Part shown: piece by piece, positions 17,625 to 27,028 of the stretch | Position numbering within the stretch: position 1 is the stretch's first letter | Layout of the letters: each line of letters begins with the position of its first letter | NCBI GenBank assembly: GCA_035388225.1 | Contig: DAOOPM010000012.1 | Coordinates: forward strand, 33,270-97,269 | DNA length: 64,000 nucleotides | From: SB25 sp029560875 | GTDB lineage: Bacteria; Bacteroidota; Bacteroidia; Bacteroidales; Tenuifilaceae | Direction of reading: 5' to 3' | Made by a program: the position numbers and the translations under genes | The notes under the pieces: model-generated | Told to the model about the DNA's origin: nothing | What the model saw: the letters and a program-made list of their open reading frames with translations, nothing else | Databases searched by the model: none

Positions 17625-18560
17625 ATGAAGAGGCTTTTCCCATTTATATTATTTACTGCTATTGCTTTAAATACACTTGGTCAATCAAAAATTTCCCGTC
17701 AGGAGTATATTTCCAAATATGCCGATATTGCTATTCGGCAGATGAAACAGTACGGTGTGCCTGCCAGCATTATTCTTGCTCAGGGAATGCTTGAGAGCGA
17801 TAACGGAAACAGTACACTTGCAACTAAAGCAAATAACCATTTCGGTATAAAATGTCATAAGGATTGGACAGGTCCTACAATGTATCACGATGATGATAGG
17901 AGAGACGAGTGTTTCCGAAAATATAAAAATTCTGAGGGTTCGTTTATGGACCACAGTTTGTTTTTGAGGGGTGGACGCAGGTATGCTGCTCTTTTCGATT
18001 TGGAATCAACCGATTATAAGGGCTGGGCTTATGGTTTGAAAAAAGCGGGTTACGCAACAAACCCAAAGTATGCGGAGATGCTAATCAAGATTATAGAGGA
18101 GAACGAACTATATAAGTTTGATAAGGGTATAACCGTTGCCGTTGAGTCTCCAAGGAAAGGAACTGGTCAGTTGGTTGATGTAGATGGTTTTACTATTGAC
18201 ATTTACAAGACACGTCCGGTTTACACCCGTAACAGAATTAAGTATATTATTGTTAAAGAGGGCGATACATTTGAATCGCTTACAACTGAACTAAGCCTGA
18301 TGCCTTGGCAACTTTATAAGTATAACGATTTAACCAGAGATTCTTCCTTGCGTGTTGGTCAGGAAATTTACATTCAGCCAAAACGTTGGAGAGCAGAGCG
18401 TAACCATTCTGTCCATACAGTGGATACTGGCGAAACTATGTACAGCATTTCGCAGATGTATGGTGTGAAGTTGAAATCGCTTTACCGAAAAAATCGAATG
18501 AAGGTAGGAGAGGAGCCCGAGGTTGGTCAAACAATCAATTTAAGGAAGAAGAAAAGATAG
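17625..18560 (+). CDS. Secreted glucosaminidase with two LysM domains
   Basis: Peptidoglycan hydrolase predicted to cut the glycan between GlcNAc and MurNAc. A signal peptide (1-19, ending LGQS) precedes a GH73/FlgJ-type glucosaminidase domain (~22-165) with the catalytic Glu in AQGMLESDNGNS and the downstream NNHFGIKCH and GYATNPKYAE motifs. Two LysM modules follow (~205-255 and ~262-308), which bind GlcNAc chains. The stop codon abuts the stop codon of the convergent fmt gene with no spacer. Confidence 0.93.
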   Translation: MKRLFPFILFTAIALNTLGQSKISRQEYISKYADIAIRQMKQYGVPASIILAQGMLESDNGNSTLATKANNHFGIKCHKDWTGPTMYHDDDRRDECFRKYKNSEGSFMDHSLFLRGGRRYAALFDLESTDYKGWAYGLKKAGYATNPKYAEMLIKIIEENELYKFDKGITVAVESPRKGTGQLVDVDGFTIDIYKTRPVYTRNRIKYIIVKEGDTFESLTTELSLMPWQLYKYNDLTRDSSLRVGQEIYIQPKRWRAERNHSVHTVDTGETMYSISQMYGVKLKSLYRKNRMKVGEEPEVGQTINLRKKKR

Positions 18561-19529
18561 TTAAACCATTCGTAGGAATTTGGCATTGTGCCATCCCCTG
18601 AGGAATTCATCAATCTGCATGGCTTTTTTGCCTGCTTGCTGAATGGTGTGTATATCTACCAAGCCATCTTGACAGGTCACCTGTAAGTATTTCTTTCCAT
18701 CGGTTTTGATGAACCCACAATCATTGTTTGTGGATTGATTTATTGTTGATGTTTTGAATATTTTTACAGGTATTAAACTTTCAGCGCCATCAACAGATAC
18801 AACCATCTCGCTCCAAGCTGCAGGGTATGGACTTAATCCGCGAATAAAGTTGTGAACTTGAATATAGGATTTGCCCCAGTCAACCTTACAGGTTTCTTTG
18901 AAAATTTTTGGTGCGGCTTTTAGTTCTCCCACAGCCAAATTCTTTTGTGGGGTAGGGGTGTAGTTTCCTTCTGCTAACTTTTGAATGGTTTTCACAACCA
19001 TTGAACCGCCAAGGAGCATTAGTTTGTCGTGAAGTTCGCCAGCAGTTTCGTTTTCGTCAATTAGAACCTCCAGTTGGTCTATAATATTTCCTGTGTCAAT
19101 CTCCTTGTCGAGGAGGAATGTGGTGAGCCCTGTTTTCTTCTCGCCATTAATTACAGCCCAGTTTATAGGCGCAGCGCCTCTGTACTGTGGCAGTAACGAT
19201 GCGTGTAGGTTAAATGTGCCTATTTTTGGCAAACTCCACACAGTTTCGGGTAGCATCCTGAATGCAACCACAACCGCAATATCAGGATTCAACTCCTTGA
19301 GTTGATTAACAAAATCCTCGTTTCGGAGTTTTTCGGGTTGAAGCACTAGCAAACCTTTTTCCTCTGCATATTGCTTTACTGGTGACGATTGTAGTTTCTG
19401 CCCACGTCCTACAGGTTTATCGGGAACAGTTACAACAGCAACTACATTGTAGCCAGCATCAACAATTGCTTTTAAAGGCTCAACGGCAAAGTCTGGCGTT
19501 CCCATATAAACTATTCGAGGCGAGGTCAT
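18561..19529 (-). CDS. fmt: Methionyl-tRNA formyltransferase
   Basis: Formylates initiator Met-tRNA using 10-formyl-tetrahydrofolate. The N-terminal RIVYMGTPDFAV, the catalytic NLHASLLPQYRGAAPI motif (Asn and His) and the DKEIDTGNI motif (catalytic Asp) are all present, followed by the C-terminal OB-like domain. The 322-residue length is normal. It is transcribed toward the glucosaminidase gene with zero spacing, so the two 3' ends overlap as transcripts. Confidence 0.96.
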   Translation of the reverse strand: MTSPRIVYMGTPDFAVEPLKAIVDAGYNVVAVVTVPDKPVGRGQKLQSSPVKQYAEEKGLLVLQPEKLRNEDFVNQLKELNPDIAVVVAFRMLPETVWSLPKIGTFNLHASLLPQYRGAAPINWAVINGEKKTGLTTFLLDKEIDTGNIIDQLEVLIDENETAGELHDKLMLLGGSMVVKTIQKLAEGNYTPTPQKNLAVGELKAAPKIFKETCKVDWGKSYIQVHNFIRGLSPYPAAWSEMVVSVDGAESLIPVKIFKTSTINQSTNNDCGFIKTDGKKYLQVTCQDGLVDIHTIQQAGKKAMQIDEFLRGWHNAKFLRMV

Positions 19530-19626
19530 TTTGATTAGGTTTATTAGTTACTAAGTGATTGGATGAATAGGTAAATGAGTAAATAAGTTATCATTGACCT
19601 ATTTTCTCATTAACTAATTCTCTATG

Positions 19627-20865
19627 CTACTTATGCTTAAACAGGTTGATATGCCCCATCTTCTCATGCTTAGTCTTAAGGTAGAACTCGTTGAATGAAT
19701 TTGGGGGTATAACAATGGGAATGTTTTCGGTAACATGAAGACCATAGCCCTCTAATCCTTTCATTTTTTTAGGGTTGTTGGTGATTAGTCGCATGTTGCA
19801 AACGCCAACTTCGCGGAGGATGCTAGCACCAACGCCGTAATCGCGTTCATCGTCTTGAAACCCAAGTTCAATGTTTGCCTCAACTGTATCAAGGCCTTCT
19901 TCCTGTAATTTGTAGGCATGAATCTTATTAAACAATCCAATGCCTCTTCCTTCCTGGTTTAGGTAAACCAAAACACCCTTGCCTGCATTGTCAATCATGC
20001 GCATAGCCTCGTGGAGTTGAGGGCCACAATCGCAGCGGTACGACCCGAAAATGTCGCCAGTTACGCATGATGAGTGGACGCGTACAAGTATACTTTCCTC
20101 CTTTTCCCATTCACCTTTAATTAGGGCAACGTGTTCCAGTCCGTTCGATTTTTGACGGAATGGAATTAGTTTAAAATCGCCAAACTCAGTTGGTAGCGAC
20201 ACTTGAACACCTTTCTCAATAATACTCTCGGAGCGAAGCAGGTGTGCAATTAAATCTTTTATGGAGATAATTTTAAGGTTGAATTTCTCGGCAATAAGCA
20301 TAAGTTGAGGTAAACGAGCCATGGTTCCATCGTCGTTCATAATTTCAACCAAAACTGCACCAGGAGTAAGGCCTGCTAGCCTAGTAAGGTCAACGCCAGC
20401 TTCGGTATGCCCTGGGCGACGTAAAACGCCTTTATCCTTAGCTCTTAAAGGGAATATATGGCCGGGACGTGCTAAGTCCTCTGGTTTCGTTTTTTTATCA
20501 ACTAGCGCTTTTATTGTTTTTGCTCTATCGGAAGCGGAAATTCCTGTAGTGCAACCATGCCCCAGTAAGTCGACTGAAACAGTAAAGGCCGTATGATGCA
20601 ATGCCGTATTACGGCCAACCATTAATTCTAGTTCAAGTTCATCGCAACGCTTTTCGGGTAACGATGCGCAAATCAATCCACGACCATGAATTGCCATGAA
20701 GTTAATTACTTCTGGAGTAATTAACTCTGCGGCAGTTATGAAATCGCCCTCGTTTTCTCTATCCTCATCATCAACAACAATGATGATTTTGCCAGCTTTG
20801 AGGTCGGAAATAGCCTCGTCAATGGTGTTTAACTTACTGATTTCGTGGGGTTGGTTGCCAAACAT
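19627..20865 (-). CDS. ribBA: Bifunctional DHBP synthase / GTP cyclohydrolase II
   Basis: Supplies both precursors of riboflavin: 3,4-dihydroxy-2-butanone 4-phosphate from ribulose 5-phosphate and the pyrimidine from GTP. The N-terminal half (to ~205) has the DDEDRENEGDF and HTEAGVDLTRLAG motifs of RibB. The C-terminal half has the zinc-binding cysteines of RibA (HSSCVTGDIFGSYRCDCG) and LNQEGRGIGL. The start overlaps the upstream glycosyltransferase gene by 32 bp. No FMN riboswitch is seen in front of it, so expression is probably from the upstream operon. Confidence 0.97.
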   Translation of the reverse strand: MFGNQPHEISKLNTIDEAISDLKAGKIIIVVDDEDRENEGDFITAAELITPEVINFMAIHGRGLICASLPEKRCDELELELMVGRNTALHHTAFTVSVDLLGHGCTTGISASDRAKTIKALVDKKTKPEDLARPGHIFPLRAKDKGVLRRPGHTEAGVDLTRLAGLTPGAVLVEIMNDDGTMARLPQLMLIAEKFNLKIISIKDLIAHLLRSESIIEKGVQVSLPTEFGDFKLIPFRQKSNGLEHVALIKGEWEKEESILVRVHSSCVTGDIFGSYRCDCGPQLHEAMRMIDNAGKGVLVYLNQEGRGIGLFNKIHAYKLQEEGLDTVEANIELGFQDDERDYGVGASILREVGVCNMRLITNNPKKMKGLEGYGLHVTENIPIVIPPNSFNEFYLKTKHEKMGHINLFKHK

Positions 20866-22000
20866 TGTTTTGTACTCCTTTTAGATATTTAATAAGCCCA
20901 ACTAGCAGGGCAAAATTCGTAATTAAAAAGTGGGTTGCAAAGCGCAAAGGTAAAACATGTACGTTAAAAATCTTCAAAAAAATATCGATTAATGGTAATA
21001 GAATTATTGAAAGTATAGTTATTGCTAAAGGGATAAAAAAAATAGTGCCGAAAGATAAAATAAGGCTTGTTGTGAAGATGCAGAGAATCAGGATTGGTCC
21101 AAACCATCGGATTGCTTTGTGCGATAAAAATGCGAAGGCTATAGGGTTGTATGGGGGCCAAAGAAGATGTCGAAATTCTTTTATGTTTTGAAAGTTTCCT
21201 GTTGCAATTCGAACCTTTCGTTTAAATTCTTGGTAAATGCTGTTTGAAACATCCTCTACTACCAGTGCATTTAGGTTGTTTATGCACTTTTTCCCTTTTT
21301 CCAGCACTTTCATTCCTATGTAGAAGTCATCAACAAGAAAATTGGCTGGAGGTGAAGTGTAAAGTTCTTTACGAATTGCGTAGCACCCTCCCATAGGGCC
21401 AATCATTGCACCCCAAATAGCACCTTCTCGGTGTTTTATCATTATTTCCTGGTTTATATAGGTGCTTTCCTGTATGGATATTCCTGTTTTTTTTAATCCT
21501 TTATTTATCATTCTTGAATCAACAAGGCCAATAGTTTTGTCTTTAAAGTATTTAACTAATTCGAATATTGTTGATTCATTGAAAATAACATTGGCGTCCG
21601 TTGATATTAATACTTCGCCAACAGCATTGTTGGCTAATTCATTTATGATTGTAACCTTGCCTTGCCTTTTACTAAATATAGTAAATTTTAGATTTGGGTA
21701 TGCGTTTGATGCTTTTCGAAGTATTTCGTTAGTTCTGTCGGTTGAGCAGTCAGAACCAATTATTACTTCGAAATTATTGTGAGGATAGTTGGTTTGCATT
21801 ATGCTGGCAATTTTTTGTTCCAGTACCATATCCTCGTTATGTGCGGCCATAATTATTGAAACAAAAGGTAGCGAGTCCAACGATGAAAATGCGCTGTAGG
21901 GATGCTTTCGTTTTGGTTTAAGCAACCAAAGAAGTGCAGGGTAAAGCACGTATGAGTGGATTAACAATAGTAAAGCTGTGAAAAATAAGGCGGTCACCAT
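20834..22000 (-). CDS. Membrane-anchored family 2 glycosyltransferase
   Basis: Processive-type GT2 enzyme: an N-terminal membrane helix (FFTALLLLIHSYVLYPALLWL), then the GT-A fold with FVSIIMAAHNEDMVLEQKIAS, the EVIIGSDCSTDRT nucleotide motif, STDANVIF (DxD-like), LVDDFYIGMKVLEKG and a QxxRW-like KRKVRIATGNFQNI region, and three membrane helices at the C-terminus. I start at the ATG at 22000 because a TATTTTTG box lies at 22022-22015, between that ATG and the longer in-frame start at 22054. Probably builds a cell-surface polysaccharide with the two GT4 enzymes upstream. Confidence 0.9.
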   Translation of the reverse strand: MVTALFFTALLLLIHSYVLYPALLWLLKPKRKHPYSAFSSLDSLPFVSIIMAAHNEDMVLEQKIASIMQTNYPHNNFEVIIGSDCSTDRTNEILRKASNAYPNLKFTIFSKRQGKVTIINELANNAVGEVLISTDANVIFNESTIFELVKYFKDKTIGLVDSRMINKGLKKTGISIQESTYINQEIMIKHREGAIWGAMIGPMGGCYAIRKELYTSPPANFLVDDFYIGMKVLEKGKKCINNLNALVVEDVSNSIYQEFKRKVRIATGNFQNIKEFRHLLWPPYNPIAFAFLSHKAIRWFGPILILCIFTTSLILSFGTIFFIPLAITILSIILLPLIDIFLKIFNVHVLPLRFATHFLITNFALLVGLIKYLKGVQNNVWQPTPRNQ

Positions 22001-22014
22001 TTTTATATTTGTAA

Positions 22015-22022
22015 CAAAAATA
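22015..22022 (-). promoter_or_regulatory. -7 promoter box of GT2 gene
   Basis: On the minus strand TATTTTTG fits TAnnTTTG, 14 nt upstream of the ATG at 22000 and downstream of the preceding GT4 stop. It may give ribBA and the GT2 a promoter of their own. Confidence 0.4.
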
Positions 22023-22069
22023 CTAAAAAAGAATTGCCTTTTTACAATTGCCAATAAAATGTGGTCTTG

Positions 22070-23296
22070 TTAACAGTCCTTACCGTTAATTGTGTGTTGC
22101 ATGTAGAATGATAGTAGGTTTTGCGTAATTATTTCGTTGTTGAAGTGTAATTTGGCAAATTGCTGTGCCAACTTCCCGATTTGACTGGTCTTTTCGTTGT
22201 TTGTCAGTAAAGAGATTAAGGCTGTTGACATTTCTTCTGGGCTAGAGGCAATTATTATTTCGGAGCCATTAGTGGCACCAATACCTTCTGCTCCAATTGG
22301 AGTGCTAACTATTGCCTTTCCTAATGCCATACCTTCAACAATCTTAACTCGCATGCCTCCCCCCGACAGAATCGGCACAATCATTATGCCTTTTGTTCTA
22401 ATAAAGTTTGTAGAATCGTTAATTTCTCCGCAATAAACTACACCTGTATACCGCTGGATTTTTTTAATAAAATTTATGGGAGCGTTGCGTCCTGCAATAA
22501 AAAAACGTGCACTAGGTAATTCTTCGAGTATTGCTTCCCAACAATTATTTAAGAACCAAATAATACCCTCTTGATTTGGTAGCCAATCTAGCCCACCTAA
22601 ATGAAATATGGAGTATCTTTCGTTTTCTTCTTGTCTATTAGTTGCATCATTGTTAAGTTTGTAGCCCACAGGGGATACTTGGTATGCACCATTATACCCC
22701 ATACTTTTAAACAGTCTGAAATCCCTGTCTGTTATTGGTATAAGGAAATCGATTTTTGATATGAGTCTTGACTCCATTTCGCGAATTCGATTGGATAGAA
22801 TGCCAAAATACCATTTTTTAAATAAGTTTTTTTGATTGGTTGATGCCCTAAGCCATATTTCATGCTCAACGTTATGAGCTCGAAGCGCAATCTTTCCTTT
22901 GTGATATTTTTGAATTAATGGAATATAGTAGTAAAGGTATGCCCCTTCTAGCTGTACTATGCTAAAGGTGTTGTTTGCTAGTATCTCTTTAAGTCTGCGT
23001 TCAAATGCCTTGCTTTTAAATCGCGATGCATTATAGGGTTCATTAGAAAAGACTAAGTTAATAATGACTTTTGCTAAATTGATGTTCGTGTCGACATCTA
23101 CAATATCAACTTTTAGTTTATTCTTAATGTTTATTGGGACATTGGCAATGGAACGTTTATGCTTTGGAGTGCTCATGGCCAAAAGGCTAATGCTTGCGCC
23201 TGCATTGGTTAATCCTTGGATCATATTCATAGTTGCAATAGCGCCACCATCGTTAGGTGGATACGGAACTTTATTTGCAAGTACAAGTATATTCAT
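22070..23296 (-). CDS. Family 4 glycosyltransferase
   Basis: GT-B glycosyltransferase. The N-terminal ILVLANKVPYPPNDGGA motif and the C-terminal donor-site EX7E-like segment (GGGMRVKIVEGMALGKA) are typical of GT4 enzymes with PEP-CTERM-type relatives. It is a close paralogue of the next gene upstream: both share the PPxDGG opening, the LSTPKH segment, RAHNVEH and LDWLPN. Acceptor and donor sugars cannot be read from the sequence. Same-strand run with GT2 and ribBA. Confidence 0.9.
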   Translation of the reverse strand: MNILVLANKVPYPPNDGGAIATMNMIQGLTNAGASISLLAMSTPKHKRSIANVPINIKNKLKVDIVDVDTNINLAKVIINLVFSNEPYNASRFKSKAFERRLKEILANNTFSIVQLEGAYLYYYIPLIQKYHKGKIALRAHNVEHEIWLRASTNQKNLFKKWYFGILSNRIREMESRLISKIDFLIPITDRDFRLFKSMGYNGAYQVSPVGYKLNNDATNRQEENERYSIFHLGGLDWLPNQEGIIWFLNNCWEAILEELPSARFFIAGRNAPINFIKKIQRYTGVVYCGEINDSTNFIRTKGIMIVPILSGGGMRVKIVEGMALGKAIVSTPIGAEGIGATNGSEIIIASSPEEMSTALISLLTNNEKTSQIGKLAQQFAKLHFNNEIITQNLLSFYMQHTINGKDC

Positions 23297-23365
23297 TCTA
23301 TAATCGTTTCAGAAGGCCTTTTTGCTTATGTGAATGCCGGTCTTTTGATGTTAAGTCCTAAGTGT

Positions 23366-24589
23366 TTATAACTGTTGATTGTTTTGTAGTAGATTATTGT
23401 AGAATTGAGTTAACCTCGATGCAAGATTTATTGCATCGTAGTTTTCCAATGCAAATTTTTGCCCATCCTGCGCAATCCTTTTTACGGTTTCGGTAGATTT
23501 GATAAGGTTGCATACAGATGCGGCAAAAACTTCAGGAGAATCTGCAATAAGGATATGCTCGCCATGGTTGGCTTCAATTCCTTTTGCCGCTATATTCGTT
23601 GCTATAATAGCTTTGCTCAGAAACATTCCTTCAATTATCTTTACCCTTATTCCACCGCCCGAAAGTAGTGGAACAACCATAATAGGGAATTTGCTTAGGA
23701 ATTCGGCGGAGTCGGCCACTTGCCCATGGAAAACAATGTTTCTTTCAATTATCAGCCTTTCGGCTAAGTCTTCGGGTGCATTCCTGCCAGCAATATGGAA
23801 CTCAATATTCGGTATCTCAGATTGAATTCTGGGCCATACCCAATCAATAAACCATAAAAGCCCTTCGGTATTGGGTAGCCAATCCAGTGCACCAATGTAG
23901 CATATTGTTGGGTTTTCGTAAAGTTCTGTATCAAAGACTTTTGTATTAGGAAAGTAGCCTGCAGGGATTGTTATTGAAGGATTGTGGAAGTTGTTGCTAG
24001 TAAACCAATCTTTATCAGGGTTGCTAATGGCAACTAGGGCATCAACACTTTTGTTGATTCTTTTTTCAATTGAAGCTATTCTTTGGGCAAGTAGTTTAAA
24101 GTACCATTTTTTTAGTTTATTATCGGCTTCAACCGCTAAGTTCTCCCAAATGTGATGTTCTACATTGTGAGCTCGCATAACAATTGGCCCGTCGAAATCT
24201 TTCCGAATGGTATTGACATATGAGATAAGGTACAACCCCTCCAGCTGCACCACGTCGAAGTTTTTTTCCTTAATTGTTCTGCGAATAATTCTTTTGAATG
24301 TGGGACTTAAATACCGTTGTATATTATATGGCTTACGGGTGAAGATAAGGTTAAGTATGTAGCGGACTATATTATTTGAAAGAAATATGTGAAAAATCTC
24401 AAAATCGATTAACGCATGAACTTCTGCTGGAATCCGCTCCATGGAGCCTGGGTGCTTAGGGGTGCTTAGGGTTAACACGGTTACATTATTGCCAGCCTTG
24501 GCCAATCCTAAGCACAAATTTAGAGTTGCTAATGTACCTCCATCAACAGGAGGGTAAGGCGGCTTATGGGCAACAACAAGAATTCTCAT
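23366..24589 (-). CDS. Family 4 glycosyltransferase (paralogue of neighbour)
   Basis: GT-B glycosyltransferase of the same subfamily as 22070-23296, evidently a tandem duplicate. Shared landmarks are ILVVAHKPPYPPVDGG, TLSTPKHPGS, MRAHNVEHHIWE, ALDWLPNTEG and the donor site LLSGGGIRVKIIEGMFLSKA. It lies 24 bp downstream of the LptF/G-type permease gene, so probably shares its transcript. Likely role: assembly of a surface glycan; the specific linkage is unknown. Confidence 0.9.
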   Translation of the reverse strand: MRILVVAHKPPYPPVDGGTLATLNLCLGLAKAGNNVTVLTLSTPKHPGSMERIPAEVHALIDFEIFHIFLSNNIVRYILNLIFTRKPYNIQRYLSPTFKRIIRRTIKEKNFDVVQLEGLYLISYVNTIRKDFDGPIVMRAHNVEHHIWENLAVEADNKLKKWYFKLLAQRIASIEKRINKSVDALVAISNPDKDWFTSNNFHNPSITIPAGYFPNTKVFDTELYENPTICYIGALDWLPNTEGLLWFIDWVWPRIQSEIPNIEFHIAGRNAPEDLAERLIIERNIVFHGQVADSAEFLSKFPIMVVPLLSGGGIRVKIIEGMFLSKAIIATNIAAKGIEANHGEHILIADSPEVFAASVCNLIKSTETVKRIAQDGQKFALENYDAINLASRLTQFYNNLLQNNQQL

Positions 24590-24613
24590 AGCTAATAGTG
24601 GTTTTTGGTTTTA

Positions 24614-26092
24614 TTAACTATTGTTTTTATTGCTGCTTACATTTTTTGAATTTTTAGACTTGAACCGAATCAGTTTCTTCAACTTTTCAATGTAGAAGTC
24701 GGAATTCATAATGGCTGAGTCGTTTGTGGCTTTGTATGATAAAAAGACACCCAAAGGTAAGAGTATGAATGATGACAGCCACATACCCGCTGGCACATCC
24801 CAAACAAGTTCTTTAGCGAACTTTTCTCCAGTAATAGTAATGATATAATAGATAATAAAAAAGAGTACCGATATGATAACAGGCATGCCCAGGCCGCCTT
24901 TTCGGATAATAGCGCCAAGTGGAGCTCCAATAAAAAAGAATACAAAACAGGCAAAGGCTAAGGTGAACTTTCGGTTCCATTCAACCCTATGCCGTGCAAT
25001 ATACTTTTTCTTGTAAAAGAATTCCTCCTTAGTTGACGTTATGTAACTTTTTGAAGAACGTGCATAGTCTAGCGCTCTTTCTATCACTTCAGTTTGTTGC
25101 AATTTGTTGTAAGTATTGTAGATAGAGTCGGCATCTAAGTTGTAAGTCGGCACTACACCTTCTTTTCGGTCGAGCCAATTATGGTTACGCATGAGGCTAT
25201 TCTGAAGCAAGTTTCTGGAGAATACCTTTGCTTGATCGTTAAGCGCGTTGGATAGTGAGTCGCGAGTTTTACCAAGTTGCGATAGGTTTAAAACCTGGTA
25301 GCTATCCTTGAAGAACGATTCATCGGTTCGTTGTAGTCCAAAGCCGCGAAGTTCAAATACAATGACTTGCTTAGAAAACGATTGTTTTTGTGCTGGGAAT
25401 TTGTTTTCAGGATTTTTTTTTGGTGTTTTACTGTCGGTCACCTCTTTGTATGTGTAACCGTTGAAAAGTGTTGCAACAAGGAATTGTTGGTCCGATGTGG
25501 GTTTCATATAGCCTGAATCCGCAAAGGTGACCGTAGTGTTTCCTTTGTCGTTGCTGTGGTCGTAAATAAGAATTTTCTTTAAAAGGCTAGTTTTTTGGTC
25601 TTTATCGGCAACCTTAATGCTGTAACCTTCAATAAGGTTAGTGAAAACGCCTTCCTTAATTATTAGTTCTGGTTTTTGTTGTTTAACGGAATAAAGTAGG
25701 GTTGATATTTTGAGATTTGTGTAAGGGAGTACGTTGTTGGCAAAAAAGAATGCCCCAGTGCTAATGAATATTGTTACGAAAATAAGTGGAATCATTATTC
25801 TAGGAAGCGATATTCCAGCCGATTTCATGGCCAGAAGTTCGTTATTCTCCCCGAGGTTGCCCATTGTCATTAACGAGGCCAAAAGTGTTGCTAAAGGAAG
25901 AGCCATTGGCACTAGGCCTGCGGAGGCATATAGGAGTAATTCGGCAATAACGTCAGCGTCAAGTCCTTTTCCAACTAGGTCGTCGATATACTTCCATAGG
26001 AATTGCATCAGAAGTATAAACATAGAAATAAAGAAGGTCATTACTAGCGGACCTAGGTAGGATTTAAGAATAAACCGATGAAGTGTTTTCAC
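24614..26092 (-). CDS. LptF/LptG family permease
   Basis: Inner-membrane subunit of the LptB2FG exporter that extracts lipopolysaccharide from the inner membrane. It has the YjgP/YjgQ layout: opening LHRFILKSYLGPLVMTFFISMFILLMQFLW (shown here as LHRFILKSYLGP then a TM helix), the ELLAMKSAGISLPRIM coupling segment after TM2, a large periplasmic jellyroll region (~115-370), then three C-terminal helices beginning RKFTLAFACFVFFFIGAPLGA in part. At 492 residues it is longer than the E. coli proteins, as is usual in Bacteroidota. It heads the run of three glycosyltransferases and ribBA. Confidence 0.9.
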   Translation of the reverse strand: MKTLHRFILKSYLGPLVMTFFISMFILLMQFLWKYIDDLVGKGLDADVIAELLLYASAGLVPMALPLATLLASLMTMGNLGENNELLAMKSAGISLPRIMIPLIFVTIFISTGAFFFANNVLPYTNLKISTLLYSVKQQKPELIIKEGVFTNLIEGYSIKVADKDQKTSLLKKILIYDHSNDKGNTTVTFADSGYMKPTSDQQFLVATLFNGYTYKEVTDSKTPKKNPENKFPAQKQSFSKQVIVFELRGFGLQRTDESFFKDSYQVLNLSQLGKTRDSLSNALNDQAKVFSRNLLQNSLMRNHNWLDRKEGVVPTYNLDADSIYNTYNKLQQTEVIERALDYARSSKSYITSTKEEFFYKKKYIARHRVEWNRKFTLAFACFVFFFIGAPLGAIIRKGGLGMPVIISVLFFIIYYIITITGEKFAKELVWDVPAGMWLSSFILLPLGVFLSYKATNDSAIMNSDFYIEKLKKLIRFKSKNSKNVSSNKNNS

Positions 26093-26169
26093 AAAAATAA
26101 ATTTATTGGAAAAAGCATAGGCAAATGTAATGGTTTTTCCAATAAGTAAAGCGGATTAAGCAATAAAGG

Positions 26170-26565
26170 TTATGCTCCAATAACTCTTTTTAACTCGCTA
26201 ATTTGATGATTCCATAGCGAGATAGTTTCCTGAGCATCATCCTCATCTTCTATTTCTTCGGTTACAATAAGCGAAAGCTCTCCGGTTATGTCGTCCTTTA
26301 AAAGTTTAAAGGTGAAATGGGTTGAATCGTCGGAATCTACCCAGCGGAATTTAACAAATTTATTTTCCTTACGCTCTATCAGTTCTGCTTCACGGGTTGT
26401 ATCGTCCCAAATAAATGTAAAAACATTTCCACGGAGGTTCACATCATCGGCAAACCATTCCGATAGTCCATGAGGCGTGCACAACCGCTGAAAAACTATA
26501 TTGGCGGATGAATTGACTGTGTACTCCAGTTCTACTTTGCTCGCAACCTTCACATCTACGTTCAT
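26170..26565 (-). CDS. START-like (AHSA1/SRPBCC) domain protein
   Basis: Small single-domain protein of the Bacteroidota START-like family. The pattern KVELEYTVNSSANIVFQRL...LSEWFADDV is that of the Aha1-type helix-grip fold, which forms a hydrophobic cavity; no ligand is known. Cytosolic, 131 residues, acidic. It sits 77 bp upstream of the LptF/G permease gene on the same strand; this adjacency is common in Bacteroidota as far as I recall. Confidence 0.85.
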   Translation of the reverse strand: MNVDVKVASKVELEYTVNSSANIVFQRLCTPHGLSEWFADDVNLRGNVFTFIWDDTTREAELIERKENKFVKFRWVDSDDSTHFTFKLLKDDITGELSLIVTEEIEDEDDAQETISLWNHQISELKRVIGA

Positions 26566-26706
26566 GGCTAATAATTTTTTATTTAACTTAATGCAATATA
26601 TTATTTTATATCAGATTTCAATTGTTTTTCAATTAGTTATTTATTAACAGCGGTTGTTAATATCCAACAATTAGACCAAACTTTTTCAGTTTTTACTATA
26701 ACGTTA

Positions 26707-26737
26707 TTTGGTGGTAAAAAATTATTTTATACTTTTG
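26707..26737 (+). promoter_or_regulatory. tRNA promoter (TTTG-N19-TACTTTTG)
   Basis: TTTG at 26707-26710, a 19 nt spacer and TACTTTTG at 26730-26737 match the Bacteroidota housekeeping consensus exactly. The tRNA begins 15 nt downstream. Confidence 0.85.
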
Positions 26738-26752
26738 CACCGCTAAACCGAT

Positions 26753-26826
26753 GGCGAGGTAGCTCAGCTGGTTAGAGCGCATGATTCATAATCATGAGGT
26801 CGGCGGTTCAATCCCGCCTCTCGCTA
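26753..26826 (+). tRNA. tRNA-Met (CAT anticodon)
   Basis: A 74 nt cloverleaf: acceptor GGCGAGG with TCTCGCT (two G.U pairs), D arm GCTC...GAGC, anticodon stem CATGA/TCATG around loop TTCATAA (anticodon CAT at 26787-26789), T arm GGCGG/CCGCC with TTCAATC. CCA is not encoded. It lacks the initiator's three G-C pairs in the anticodon stem and has a paired first base, so it is an elongator Met or a lysidine-modified Ile2 tRNA; Met is favoured. Its 3' part is the attachment site of the adjacent element. Confidence 0.93.
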
Positions 26827-26827
26827 C
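26781..26827 (+). repeat. attL: tRNA 3'-half, copy 1
   Basis: A 47 bp stretch from the anticodon stem to just past the discriminator base. It is repeated without mismatch at 33101-33147 in the same orientation, 6320 bp away. The bases just outside differ, which defines the limits. Confidence 0.9.
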
Positions 26828-26838
26828 CCAAGAAAAAT

Positions 26839-26866
26839 AAGGCTTTCAGAAATGAGAGCCTTTTTC
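26839..26866 (+). terminator. Terminator after tRNA-Met
   Basis: AAGGCTTTC (26839-26847) and GAGAGCCTT (26854-26862) form a stem with one wobble, followed by TTTTT. Being inside the left end of the element, it is supplied by the element; a different terminator lies just past the right repeat. Confidence 0.75.
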
Positions 26867-26876
26867 ATTTTTAGCA

Positions 26877-26900
26877 AGTGCCACCCGTATTGACACCTTA
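26877..26900 (+). repeat. Candidate integrase arm site, left end
   Basis: A 24 bp sequence with core ATTGACACC that matches 32963-32986 in 19 of 24 positions, same orientation. Both copies lie inside the element close to its ends (50 bp and ~115 bp from the tRNA repeats). Confidence 0.4.
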
Positions 26901-27028
26901 CAAATAATTGAACGACCGTTTGAATTATTTTGTTGATAACTTGAAAGCACTACAACTAAAAGGCATAAAAAAACCCGAGGCGATGAACCTCGGGCGAACC
27001 ACTACCAATCCAAACAAAGAATGAAATA

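Noticed and set aside
20866..20900. FMN riboswitch in front of ribBA
   Set aside because: The ribBA start lies within the upstream glycosyltransferase gene, and no riboswitch-like conserved structure is visible.
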